Below are positions 19,840-28,619 of a stretch of 64,000 nucleotides of DNA, piece after piece. This DNA comes from Tectiglobus sp965215755. Lineage in GTDB: Bacteria > Pseudomonadota > Alphaproteobacteria > Rhizobiales > Hyphomicrobiaceae. Below the pieces are notes generated by a model. That model was not told the DNA's origin and did not search any database. It saw only the letters and a list, made by a program, of their open reading frames with translations. The translations under genes were made by a program, and so were the position numbers. Location of the stretch: NCBI GenBank assembly GCA_965215755.1, contig OZ244119.1, positions 992,001 through 1,056,000 on the forward strand, written 5' to 3'. The stretch's first letter is position 1. The number at the start of each line of letters is the position of its first letter.

Positions 19840-20751
19840 ATGAAACTTCCAGCTTATGCCTCGTTTGGCGACCGCGTCTGGCACTACACCTATCTGACTC
19901 TCTGCGGCTGTGTGCTGGCCTTCCTGATTATACCGGTGCTGATTGTCATCCCGTTGTCATTTAACGCGGAGCCCTATTTCAGTTTCACAACGGGCATGCT
20001 GACGCTGCAGCCGGAAGCGTTCTCGCTGCGATGGTATGCGGATATCCTGAACAACGGCACGGTCGGCGGGACCGAGTGGGGATCATGGGCCTGGTTCCAG
20101 GATGTCTGGAACAATGCACAGTGGGTCCGCGCGATGAAGAATAGTTTCTTTATCGGCATCGTCGCAACGCTGATTGCAACGACACTTGGAACGATTGCTG
20201 CGCTGGGTCTGACATCTCCCTATATGCCGGCGCGGACCTTGATTACGAGCATTCTGATTTCTCCGATGATCGTGCCACTGGTCATCACCGCTGCCGGTGC
20301 ATTTTTCTTCCTGGCCGAAATTGGACTGGTGAAAACCTACACGGGCATCATCATCACGCACGCCATCATGGGCATTCCGTTCGTCATCATAACGGTGACA
20401 GCGACACTCGCTGGGTTCGACAAGAATCTGATCCGGGCATCGCAAAGCCTGGGTGCCAGTTGGCCGACAACTTTCTTCCGTGTGATCATGCCGCTCATTC
20501 TGCCTGGTATGATCTCGGGCGCTCTATTTGCGTTCATCACGTCGTTCGATGAAGTCGTCGCGGTGCTGTTTATCGCAGACATCGAGCAGCGCACGATCCC
20601 GCGTCAGATGTGGTCAGGTATCCGTGAGCAAATCAGCCCGACCATTCTTGCGGTTGCAACAATCCTGGTTGCCATTTCGATTATGCTGCTGACGACTTTG
20701 GAATTGCTTCGACGGCGCTCTGAACGGCTGCGTGGCGTGACGAGCAGCTAG
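19840..20751 (+). CDS. potC: Polyamine-type ABC transporter permease (PotC-like)
   Basis: A 303-residue inner-membrane permease, last of the four-gene transporter operon. TM segments include LTLCGCVLAFLIIPVLIVIPLSF and several more. The EAA loop that docks the ATPase reads LIRASQSLGASWPTTFFRVIMPLILPGM. The ATG at 19840 is preceded by AGGAGGCAGGAG, an excellent ribosome site, and begins 13 bases after the first permease stop, so the pair is probably translationally coupled. The two permeases form a heterodimer with the ATPase bound on the inside. Confidence 0.92.
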   Translation: MKLPAYASFGDRVWHYTYLTLCGCVLAFLIIPVLIVIPLSFNAEPYFSFTTGMLTLQPEAFSLRWYADILNNGTVGGTEWGSWAWFQDVWNNAQWVRAMKNSFFIGIVATLIATTLGTIAALGLTSPYMPARTLITSILISPMIVPLVITAAGAFFFLAEIGLVKTYTGIIITHAIMGIPFVIITVTATLAGFDKNLIRASQSLGASWPTTFFRVIMPLILPGMISGALFAFITSFDEVVAVLFIADIEQRTIPRQMWSGIREQISPTILAVATILVAISIMLLTTLELLRRRSERLRGVTSS

Positions 20752-20818
20752 GGCTCGATCTTTACCGTCATTCGCTTCGGCTGCCAGTCCAGGAAAGAGT
20801 CTTCGAAACTCCATCTCG

Positions 20819-20839
20819 CATTGGTTGTTGCAACCAATG
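20819..20839. promoter_or_regulatory. Perfect inverted repeat between transporter and ureohydrolase
   Basis: CATTGGTTG and CAACCAATG form 9-bp perfect arms separated by three bases, about 120 bases before the ureohydrolase start. It has no following T-run, so I read it as a candidate operator for a dimeric regulator rather than a terminator. No regulator gene is adjacent. Symmetry alone is the evidence. Confidence 0.35.
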
Positions 20840-20960
20840 GGTGTCGGTGGCACGAACGGACGTCATTGGATTGATTGAACGTTATTATTCCCTTCTTCCG
20901 ATCATGATGACATGGGAAGCAAGCGCGTTCCTGAAGTCGGCAACTGCAAAGAGGCGATGA

Positions 20961-21926
20961 ATGTCCCAGCATGGCTATGAAAGCGGACGGCTCAACCTTC
21001 CGTTCGTCGGGATCTGCACGTTTGGGAAATGGCCCTACCATCAAGACTGGTCAACGCTGGACGCGGATGTAGCCATTCTTGGTGCCCCGTTCGACTTTGG
21101 TACTCAGTGGCGTGCTGGTGCGCGGCAAGGCCCGCGCGGCGTTCGTGAGGCATCGACACTGTTTTCGTTTGGCCATGCCGGGGCCTATGATCATGAGGAC
21201 GACATCACCTATCTCCCGGAAGGCCGGTTCAAGCTGGTCGATATGGGTGATGCGGATATCATCCACACGGATACGATCCAGAGCCACGCGAATATCGAGG
21301 CTGGTGTTCGCGCGGCACTGAAGGCTGGTGCTCTGCCAGTGGTGATCGGTGGTGACCACTCGATCAATATCCCCTGCATCAATGCGTTCGATGATCAAGG
21401 TGATATTCATGTCATTCAGATTGATGCCCATCTCGACTTTGTCGACGAGCGTCACGGCGTGCGTTACGGACACGGGAACCCGATGCGGCGGGCCGCTGAG
21501 AAGCCTTATGTGAGCGGGCTGTCGCAGATTGGGATCCGCAATGTCTCGTCAACGGCCAAGGAAGGCTATCAGGACGCGCGGAGCATGGGCTCCGATATCA
21601 TGTCGGTTCGCCAGTTTCGTAAGCTCGGCGTGGAGGGTGTCCTGGATCGCATTCCCTCAGGCAAGAGATACTACCTGACGATCGATATCGATGCGTTTGA
21701 TCCATCCATCGCAGCAGGTACGGGAACGCCGAGCCACGGCGGCTTTCTCTATTATGAGATCCTTGAGTTGTTGGATGGTATTTCGCGACGCGGGTCGGTT
21801 GTTGGTGTTGATCTCGTTGAAGTTGCGCCCGATTATGATCCGACTGGCTCAACATCAACTCTGGCTGCCCAGCTCCTGATGAATCTCATTGGACGGGTCT
21901 TACATTGGCGGGACGGTGGGCGTTGA
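20961..21926 (+). CDS. Ureohydrolase of the agmatinase/arginase family
   Basis: A 321-residue Mn-type ureohydrolase releasing urea from a guanidino compound. The metal-binding motifs are complete: GGDHSI, DAHLDF, and DIDAFDPS; the substrate-loop YGHGNPMRR follows. The length and the GAPFDFGTQWRAGARQGPRGVR block fit the agmatinase/guanidinobutyrase branch more than arginase. AGAGGCG precedes ATG 20961. The position after a polyamine-type transporter and near an amidinotransferase suggests it works on an imported or internally made guanidino compound such as agmatine, guanidinobutyrate or guanidinoacetate. Which one is open. Confidence 0.9.
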   Translation: MSQHGYESGRLNLPFVGICTFGKWPYHQDWSTLDADVAILGAPFDFGTQWRAGARQGPRGVREASTLFSFGHAGAYDHEDDITYLPEGRFKLVDMGDADIIHTDTIQSHANIEAGVRAALKAGALPVVIGGDHSINIPCINAFDDQGDIHVIQIDAHLDFVDERHGVRYGHGNPMRRAAEKPYVSGLSQIGIRNVSSTAKEGYQDARSMGSDIMSVRQFRKLGVEGVLDRIPSGKRYYLTIDIDAFDPSIAAGTGTPSHGGFLYYEILELLDGISRRGSVVGVDLVEVAPDYDPTGSTSTLAAQLLMNLIGRVLHWRDGGR

Positions 21927-21999
21927 TGCCGACCACGCTTTCATTGACGTCGTCAGTATGATGGACAAACCTCTCAATTAATCTGGAAAGAAGGCGAGC

Positions 22000-22704
22000 A
22001 TGGACGTATCCGGTAAACGGGCAATGGTTTTTGGTGGGACATCAGGGATTGGTCTTGCAACAGCTCGGCAGTTGGCTGCGCTTGGCGCGGAAGTGATTGC
22101 AATCAGCCGCAACCCAGAGCGGGCGGGAGAGGTGCCGGAAGGCATTACACTACGTCAGTGCGATGCTCTGGACCGTGATGCTCTGAGCAAGTTGTTCGAA
22201 GAGTATGCGCCGTTCGAGATTCTGATTAGCGCTGCGACAGGTGGCGCGCGTGCGCGCGGCAAACTGCTCGATATGGATTTCGATTCCTATCAAGCTTCGT
22301 TTGCCAAGCTCTGGGGATACACTAACGTTCTTCAACTGGGTACGCCTCACCTGACGATGGATGGCACAATTGTCCTGGTCAGCGGGACACCGGCTCGAAA
22401 GCCCAACCCGGGCCAGGTGGCAATTGCGACGGTTGGAGGAGCGGTTGAGGCGCTCGTCCGAGCTGCCGCTCCAGAGCTCGCCCCACGCCGCCTGAATGTC
22501 GTGGCACCAGGTACGATTGATACGCCGATGTCGTCTCTCGAAGGAGCGGAGCGGCAAGAGTTTTACCGCAATCAGACAGCGAAAAATCTGATCCCACGGG
22601 CGGGCGTCGCTGAAGAAGTCGCGCAAGCGATTCTATTCGTCGTTCAGAATGATTTTGTGACGGGAACGACCGTGGACGTCGACGGTGGACGGCTGCTGTC
22701 ATAG
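22000..22704 (+). CDS. SDR-family (Rossmann) protein lacking the usual Tyr-Lys catalytic pair
   Basis: A 234-residue short-chain dehydrogenase/reductase fold. The cofactor motif GGTSGIGLATARQLA and the C-terminal VTGTTVDVDGGRLLS are standard, as is the VVAPGTIDTPM block. In the active-site helix where YxxxK is expected the protein reads QVAIATVGGAVEAL, so neither Tyr nor Lys is present; a Ser remains in LVSGTP. It may use a different mechanism or only bind nucleotide. AAGAAGG lies upstream of ATG 22000. It is within a same-strand run from the ureohydrolase to the dienelactone hydrolase. Confidence 0.85.
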   Translation: MDVSGKRAMVFGGTSGIGLATARQLAALGAEVIAISRNPERAGEVPEGITLRQCDALDRDALSKLFEEYAPFEILISAATGGARARGKLLDMDFDSYQASFAKLWGYTNVLQLGTPHLTMDGTIVLVSGTPARKPNPGQVAIATVGGAVEALVRAAAPELAPRRLNVVAPGTIDTPMSSLEGAERQEFYRNQTAKNLIPRAGVAEEVAQAILFVVQNDFVTGTTVDVDGGRLLS

Positions 22705-22806
22705 CGCTCTCCGCGAGCACTGCCGCATGACGCTTGTACTGAGATGTGCGAGCGTCGGCGATTGCTCGGACGAACAAATCATTGCACACCTTAGGAAAGC
22801 GCACGC

Positions 22807-23799
22807 ATGCAGATGGAGCGATCCCAACTCCTTGTCACGATGGAGGCAAACCCTGATAGCCGCGAGATTATTGCGGGTGTTATCGGTGAGCTGGCAGAGA
22901 TCGTTTATCTTGATGATCTCTCGGAGACCCAAAGGTTGACCGCGTTGCATGCTGCAACCGCGCTGCTGTCGCGAAATACGGCCAAGGAGTTGCGGGATGG
23001 TGAGGCGGAGCAACTGCTTAACACCCGTCTGATTCAGTTTGTCAGCGCTGGGATTGATTTCATCCCGTTGAGCCGGTTTCCTGATGCGGCCGTCATTGCA
23101 GGAAATGGCGGTGGTTACGCGGAACCAATGGCTGAGCACGCCGTCATGATGGCGCTTGCCGCATTCAAGCGGCTCATTGTCGAGCACAACGAGGTTGCCT
23201 GCGGTGCATTCAACCAATTCAAGCGCAATAGAATGTTGGCTGGATCTGTTTGTGGTGTGCTTGGCTTTGGCGGTATCGGTATTGAGACGGCGCGTCTAAT
23301 GCGGGCTCTCGGTGTCAACGTTCATGCGATTAACCGTTCGGGCAAGACAGAGCAACCGGTCGATTGGATTGGAAATACCAGTCAGACTGACGAGCTTTTG
23401 CGGCAGTCCGATATTCTGATCTTGAGTTTGCCACTGACACCTGCGACGCGGGGGCTGATTGGCGAACGTGAACTGGGACTGATGAAGAACGACGCTGTCA
23501 TTATCAACCTTGCCCGTGGTGAGATCATTGATGAGGCAGCACTCTATGCGCATCTTCAAAACAATCCGACATTCACGGCTTGTATCGATGCCTGGTGGGT
23601 CGAGCCGGTCCGTCATGGTCGGTTTGAAATGAACTATCCGTTTCTCAAACTGGACAATGTCATTGCATCTCCGCACAATTCCGCAACGGTTGGTCGTTGG
23701 CGACCAGTGGCTCTCAAGCGCGCGGCGGAAAACGTCGCACGGTTGTTTCGTGGCGAGGAGGTTTTGTTTCGTGTGCCGCCTGCTGACCGCATGATGTAG
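22807..23799 (+). CDS. D-isomer-specific 2-hydroxyacid dehydrogenase (second copy type)
   Basis: A 330-residue NAD(P)-dependent D-2-hydroxyacid dehydrogenase. The Rossmann motif VLGFGGIGIETARLMRALG, the catalytic Arg block INLARGEIIDEAALY and the catalytic His in ASPHNSATVGRW are present. It is only distantly similar to the dehydrogenase at 3.7-4.7 kb, so this is a different subfamily rather than a recent duplicate. It begins 102 bases after the SDR-like gene and is followed by a dienelactone hydrolase on the same strand. The natural 2-oxoacid is unknown. Confidence 0.9.
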   Translation: MQMERSQLLVTMEANPDSREIIAGVIGELAEIVYLDDLSETQRLTALHAATALLSRNTAKELRDGEAEQLLNTRLIQFVSAGIDFIPLSRFPDAAVIAGNGGGYAEPMAEHAVMMALAAFKRLIVEHNEVACGAFNQFKRNRMLAGSVCGVLGFGGIGIETARLMRALGVNVHAINRSGKTEQPVDWIGNTSQTDELLRQSDILILSLPLTPATRGLIGERELGLMKNDAVIINLARGEIIDEAALYAHLQNNPTFTACIDAWWVEPVRHGRFEMNYPFLKLDNVIASPHNSATVGRWRPVALKRAAENVARLFRGEEVLFRVPPADRMM

Positions 23800-23892
23800 C
23801 CTTGATCGCGGGCGTCCTGCCAGACAGTGAGCTGTTGCTTGGCAGTTTTGAAACTATAGTAAGCTCTGTCGTACTTGAGACTGGAGGGTCGC

Positions 23893-24588
23893 ATGGGTGA
23901 GGAAATCGAGGTTAAGTCGCGCGATGGTCGTGCTTTCGCGGCGTATCTGGCGCGGCCCACCGCAGCACAATCGCCGGGCATCGTCCTCCTGCCTGAAGTC
24001 TTCAACACCAATCTGCATATTCGCTCGGTTTGTGACGGCTATGCCGAGGATGGATTTCTGGTTATTGCGCCAGACGTCTATTGGCGCCAGGAAGCAGGTT
24101 GCTATCTCCCCTATACCGATGACGGTCGTGCCAAGGCCCAGGCGCTAAGGGCCGAGCTTGGTACCGATCAATTTGCGATGGACCTTGAGGACACAGTTTC
24201 AGCACTGCGGAGCAGGGAGGATTGCACCGGCAAGATTGGGGTGATGGGGTTCTGTCTCGGCGGCAAGTTCACTTACCTGTCGAGTGTTCGTCATGCTATC
24301 GATGCGGCCGTCAGCTACTATGGTGTGCAGATTGACCAACATCTCAACGAAGCTGCTCATCTCAAGTGCCCTTTGTTGATGCATTTTGCTGAAACCGATC
24401 CACATGTGCCGGCCGATGCGGTCGAAGCGATCACGAACAAGCTTGGCGATGATCATCGCGTCGAGATCCATATCTATCCAGGCACGGAACATGGCTTCAA
24501 TCGCTATGGGTATCCGCCACATAACGAGGCGCAAGCCGCGATTGCCAGAGAGCGAACCCTTTCGCATCTTCGACAGTACCTCGCCTGA
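23893..24588 (+). CDS. Dienelactone hydrolase family protein
   Basis: A 231-residue alpha/beta hydrolase of the carboxymethylenebutenolidase family. The nucleophile is the Cys in GVMGFCLGGKFTY, with the Asp in FAETDPHVP and the His in PGTEHGFNRYG completing the triad; the Glu of LLPEVFN also fits. Such enzymes open dienelactone in chloroaromatic breakdown, though many relatives act on other esters. ATG 23893 follows GGAGGG. A convergent iron-type alcohol dehydrogenase related to maleylacetate reductases lies just downstream, which makes an aromatic-pathway role tempting but unproven. Confidence 0.9.
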   Translation: MGEEIEVKSRDGRAFAAYLARPTAAQSPGIVLLPEVFNTNLHIRSVCDGYAEDGFLVIAPDVYWRQEAGCYLPYTDDGRAKAQALRAELGTDQFAMDLEDTVSALRSREDCTGKIGVMGFCLGGKFTYLSSVRHAIDAAVSYYGVQIDQHLNEAAHLKCPLLMHFAETDPHVPADAVEAITNKLGDDHRVEIHIYPGTEHGFNRYGYPPHNEAQAAIARERTLSHLRQYLA

Positions 24589-24678
24589 GCAGCCAACCGG
24601 AGAGGCACTCAGTAGTGCGGTTCATGTCCACGATATGATGATCTTATCGTCCACGATGGCGACAAGTGGCGAGTGGTC

Positions 24679-25848
24679 TTAATACGCGAGCTCGAGGATC
24701 TCCATCACGTCAGTTTCCGTTTTGATCGGACGAGGATTGAGCAGCACGGGCTGGTATTGGAGTGCACGCTTTGCCAATTCGTCCAGGTTTTCCCGCTTAA
24801 TGCCGACATCGCGCAGAGTGCAAGGCATATCAAGGCCGGCAATGAGTTTGCGGATGCTCTTCCAGGCGGCCATGGCAGGCTGGCCGGTGGCAGCTGCCAA
24901 AGCCCGATAACGCTCACCCATGGACTCGGCGTTCCATTGCATGACAGCGGGAAGCATGACGCAGGATGTGTGGCCATGTGGAACATGGAATCCGGCACCA
25001 AGCGCATAGCCAATGCCGTGGCTTGCGCCATGGTAGATACCGGATGAGCTGGGCCAGATCGCATGCCACATGCCGAATTGTGCTTGCAGGCGCGCCTTAA
25101 GATCATCGGGTTTCGCCTTGATCTGGGCCAGGCCAGTATGCAGCAATGTCAGGCCCTTGAGCGAGAGCGATTCTGTGGCCGGGTTGGCAATCGGACAGCA
25201 GTAGGACTCAACGGCATGATCGACAGACCGTATGCCGGTGCTAAAGAGCAGCCAGTCAGGTGTAGCCAGAGTTGCTGCCGGATCGAGAATGACGCTGCGC
25301 GGAACCAGAAGGCGATGGCTGAATGCGAGTTTTGTACGGCTCGCTGTGTCGGTGATGCCGGCCCGTGACGTGAAGTCGGCGGCAGACAAGGTCGTCGGCA
25401 CAGCGATCATGCGAATGCCATCTGCAGGTACATCAAACGATGAGGTCTTGCGTCGATCGAAGCCTGTCGAGTGCTCGCTTAGGGCGTCGACTATGGTGAT
25501 CGATTTCCAGAGGCAGAGTTGCACCACCTTGGTCGCGTCAACAACCGAGCCGCCGCCAACAGCGACGATGATATCGGATCTGGCTTTGCGCGCGGCATTG
25601 GCTGCCGCAATTACATCCTCGCGGGGGCTGTGGGATGAGATTGCTGCAAATGTTCCGACATGTCGTTCGCCCAATGCGCGTTCAACGCGCTGCAATGGGC
25701 CATTGTTGCAGTTGGCCAATGACCGTGTGGAAGTGATGAAAACCCGCCTAGCACCGTAGTGTTCGGTCTCTGCGATCACCGCTTCGGCAACCGGTGTTCC
25801 GAAAACGATGCGTTCCTGAGCTTGAACTTTGAAGACACCACTTTGCAT
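24679..25848 (-). CDS. Iron-containing alcohol dehydrogenase (maleylacetate reductase-like)
   Basis: A 389-residue group III alcohol dehydrogenase. The NAD-binding GGGSVVDATKVVQL, the VPTTLSAADFTSRAGI block, metal-site histidines in RSVDHAVESY and HGASHGIGYALGAGFHVPHGH fit the family, and the closest group by pattern is maleylacetate reductase. It would reduce a ketone or maleylacetate-type compound in the cytoplasm. The start is uncertain: ATG 25848 gives a family-like N-terminus, and ATG 25911 would add 21 residues. It lies last in the minus-strand run of amidohydrolases and G3E GTPases, about 200 bases downstream of the nearest. Confidence 0.85.
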   Translation of the reverse strand: MQSGVFKVQAQERIVFGTPVAEAVIAETEHYGARRVFITSTRSLANCNNGPLQRVERALGERHVGTFAAISSHSPREDVIAAANAARKARSDIIVAVGGGSVVDATKVVQLCLWKSITIVDALSEHSTGFDRRKTSSFDVPADGIRMIAVPTTLSAADFTSRAGITDTASRTKLAFSHRLLVPRSVILDPAATLATPDWLLFSTGIRSVDHAVESYCCPIANPATESLSLKGLTLLHTGLAQIKAKPDDLKARLQAQFGMWHAIWPSSSGIYHGASHGIGYALGAGFHVPHGHTSCVMLPAVMQWNAESMGERYRALAAATGQPAMAAWKSIRKLIAGLDMPCTLRDVGIKRENLDELAKRALQYQPVLLNPRPIKTETDVMEILELAY

Positions 25849-26051
25849 TGCGGACGACCCATTATCTTTTTTGATGGTGGATTGAGGCGAGGATGATGCG
25901 AATGGCTCCATCTATCAAGACCGGATATTGCGATCCTCGATCCGAATGATTTATCACGTTCGCTGCTGGCGTGCCTGGCGTCGCTGCCGACTGTAATCAC
26001 GGCGCCCGTCTTCGATGACGATGCGCGTTTCGGCAAACGAATTCGCAAGAA

Positions 26052-26975
26052 TTAACAGATCAGATCATCAATGGCGCTCCATCCGATATTGTCGCGTGGA
26101 GCGATCAACACGATGCCCGAGCTCTTGTCGTTAGCCGCCGGCGTGACGCTCCAGCGCCGCCCAACAACTTGGATTGCATACATCTTACCGTCGGTGGATT
26201 TTGCAAACCCTTTGGCGCGAAGGAGCCCCAGATCTTTGCTGGCCAGCTTCTCGGCCAATGCGTGGACGTCAACAGGTCTGTTCGGAGTGAAGGTTCTCGT
26301 TTTATAGAGTGGTTCCTCGTTGTGGTGAGGAAGCGACCGCGTTGTTCTAGGTTCCGCGTGTTCTGAGGTGCCGAGCAGCAATGCAAGTGGAACGCTGGCC
26401 TGTGCGGTGGCTATAACGCGAACATCGGGTGATACCTCTTGCATCAGGGCCAGTCGCTTCTGCTGGGTCTCAAGGGGCACCAGATCCGTCTTGTTCAGAA
26501 TGATGATGTCGGCTGAAGACAATTGGGCAGCAATCGTATCTCCCGTGAAGCGATCATTGATCTGGTCCGCGATTGTTTCCGTGTCAGCGAGTATGACGAT
26601 GCAATCAAGATGATAGCTATCCATCAGGACAACGTTGGCTGCGATGCGGTCAGGCAATGCCACTCCGCTCGCTTCGAGCAAGACGTGGTCTGGCCGGGGC
26701 GACAGATTGGAGACAGCGATCAATCCGGACACGAGATCGTCACCATAGCTGCAACAGACACAACCACCACTAATGGAGAGGACATTGCCATCACGGCCCT
26801 CGATCAAGTCAGCATCGATTGGAAGGGCGCCAAACTCGTTCACCAACACTGCCAGACGTGTTCCCCCAGCATTCCGCAACAAGTGGTTGACCAAAGTTGT
26901 CTTGCCGGCCCCGAGGTAACCTCCAACCACAGTGAGTGGTATCGGTATTGTTGAGTTGCTTTGTGTGTCGATCAA
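26052..26975 (-). CDS. G3E-family GTPase (CobW-like), first copy
   Basis: A 307-residue P-loop GTPase of the COG0523 group. Walker A GGYLGAGKTTLV, the metal-binding GCVCC motif, the NKTDLV base-recognition motif and a C-terminal CobW_C domain (LRAKGFAKSTDGK) are visible. These proteins handle Zn, Co, Ni or Fe for client enzymes. The TTG start overlaps the stop of the upstream amidohydrolase (TTGA), implying translational coupling, so that enzyme is the likely client. No strong Shine-Dalgarno is seen. Which metal is used cannot be read here. Confidence 0.9.
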   Translation of the reverse strand: MIDTQSNSTIPIPLTVVGGYLGAGKTTLVNHLLRNAGGTRLAVLVNEFGALPIDADLIEGRDGNVLSISGGCVCCSYGDDLVSGLIAVSNLSPRPDHVLLEASGVALPDRIAANVVLMDSYHLDCIVILADTETIADQINDRFTGDTIAAQLSSADIIILNKTDLVPLETQQKRLALMQEVSPDVRVIATAQASVPLALLLGTSEHAEPRTTRSLPHHNEEPLYKTRTFTPNRPVDVHALAEKLASKDLGLLRAKGFAKSTDGKMYAIQVVGRRWSVTPAANDKSSGIVLIAPRDNIGWSAIDDLIC

Positions 26976-28609
26976 ATTTCAGATGCCGCAAAAACACGAC
27001 CTCCCAGGACCGTGCCCCACACACGGACATCTTTCAGCGCATCAGCTGAAACGGCAGTTGGATCGTCCTCAAGGATTGCAAAATCAGCTTTCTTTCCGGT
27101 CTCAATAGATCCAAGCTCGCCATCGAGTTTGAGCGTGTAGGCAGCACCAAGTGTGATGGTTCTCAGCGCATCTGGGACACTGATTTTCTCATTTTCACCA
27201 AGCGTCCGTCCAGATGCGGTCTGGCGGTTCACTGCACACCAGGCCGTAAACAACGGCCCCAGCGGGGTCACTGGCGCATCCGAGTGAATAGCCATCGGCA
27301 CGCCTGTTGCCAATGCAGTGGCGCATGCGTTCATACGTTCAGCACGCTCGGGGCCGACTGTTGTCGCATAGTGTTGATCGCCCCAGTAGAAATGATGGTT
27401 TGGAAACAGGTTCACACACATGCCAAGCGATTTCATGCGTCTGAACTGGGCGGCGTCGGCAAGTTGACAGTGTTGTAGCGTGAACCGGTGATCAAAGGAC
27501 GGGTGCGCACGCAAAGCTTCTTCCACGCATTCCAGAACGAGTTCGGTTGCCTCGTCGCCATTCGTATGCGTATGGACATGCACGCCACTCTTAAGCGCCA
27601 ACCGATACATTTCGCGCAACTGCTCCGGCGGCACGTACCAAAGCCCGTTCGGTGCGCCGTTGTAATAGCCCGGCCATCTAATGCGTGCCGAAAACCCTTG
27701 GATTGATCCGTCCGCGACGACTTTAATTATGCCGAGACGCAGACGCTCAGTACTCCTCTCGCGCAGCTCTAGTGCTCGTGCGATTATGTCGGTCACAGAC
27801 ATGTTCTGAAGACGTCTCAATGGGACAATCCTTGCCGGGAAATCACTCTCACCCGTGACGCGCAGCATCATTTCCACGGCGTCCTCAGGCAATAGATTGG
27901 CAAGATCGGTTGCAGTTGTGACGCCGCTGCGCACACAAAGTCTGGCAAATTCACGCAACCCCTTTTCATCACCGGCCAGGATTTCGCGATCAAAACCTGT
28001 ATGCACACCGGCCAGTGTCATCGCATCGGGCCCCTTGAGCTCGCCAGCGGGCAATCCATCGTCGCCGAGCGGAATGCCGGGATGATTGATGCCCGTTCGA
28101 AGCAGACCTGCGAGCTCAAGCGCCTTGGAGTTAACATTCAGAATGTGGCCGGATGCATTGAGGATACCAATCGGACGTTCCTTCGAGACGTTATCGAGAT
28201 CCTGTCTGCTGACGCGCTGATCGCCGTAGTAGATGGCGTCCAGAGACCAGCCGGGCAGAGGCGTCGTCGGATCAGTGAGTTTGGCTTGGGCTTCGCGAAG
28301 GCGCTCGACAACTTGTTCTATCGATTTGACGCCGGGCCAGGTCTTGCCGTCAGGATCGGTGCGATCGAAGTAACCACAATATACATAGCGCCAGAAGGTC
28401 CCTTCCATCGTGTGGCTGTGTCCTTCGACAAACCCTGGCGTGATGATCTTATCGGCAAATCTCTCATCAACTGTGTGCTCTCCCCAGCCACTCAATTCTT
28501 CCAAGGTTCCGGCACCTAGGATGCGACCCTCTCGAACTGCAACGTGTGAGACAGTCGGTCGATTTGGATTCATCGTGATGATCTTTTTTGCAGTGAAGAC
28601 CGTGAACAA
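26972..28609 (-). CDS. YtcJ-like metal-dependent amidohydrolase, first copy
   Basis: A 545-residue amidohydrolase-superfamily enzyme. The metal site is marked by PGFVEGHSHTMEG near the N-terminus, internal His motifs (VHTHTNGDEA, TLQHCQLAD) and the late HSDAPVTPLGP aspartate. The C-terminal ALRTITLGAAYTLKLDGELGSIETGKKADFAILEDDP is the usual family ending. I chose TTG 28609 because AGGAGA lies just upstream and because the encoded start FTVFTAKKI matches its neighbour paralogue (ITVFTARKI). The longer open frame to 28660 runs over the previous gene's end. It likely hydrolyses an amide or imide; the substrate is unknown. Confidence 0.9.
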   Translation of the reverse strand: MFTVFTAKKIITMNPNRPTVSHVAVREGRILGAGTLEELSGWGEHTVDERFADKIITPGFVEGHSHTMEGTFWRYVYCGYFDRTDPDGKTWPGVKSIEQVVERLREAQAKLTDPTTPLPGWSLDAIYYGDQRVSRQDLDNVSKERPIGILNASGHILNVNSKALELAGLLRTGINHPGIPLGDDGLPAGELKGPDAMTLAGVHTGFDREILAGDEKGLREFARLCVRSGVTTATDLANLLPEDAVEMMLRVTGESDFPARIVPLRRLQNMSVTDIIARALELRERSTERLRLGIIKVVADGSIQGFSARIRWPGYYNGAPNGLWYVPPEQLREMYRLALKSGVHVHTHTNGDEATELVLECVEEALRAHPSFDHRFTLQHCQLADAAQFRRMKSLGMCVNLFPNHHFYWGDQHYATTVGPERAERMNACATALATGVPMAIHSDAPVTPLGPLFTAWCAVNRQTASGRTLGENEKISVPDALRTITLGAAYTLKLDGELGSIETGKKADFAILEDDPTAVSADALKDVRVWGTVLGGRVFAASEI

Positions 28610-28619
28610 TGTCGTTCTC

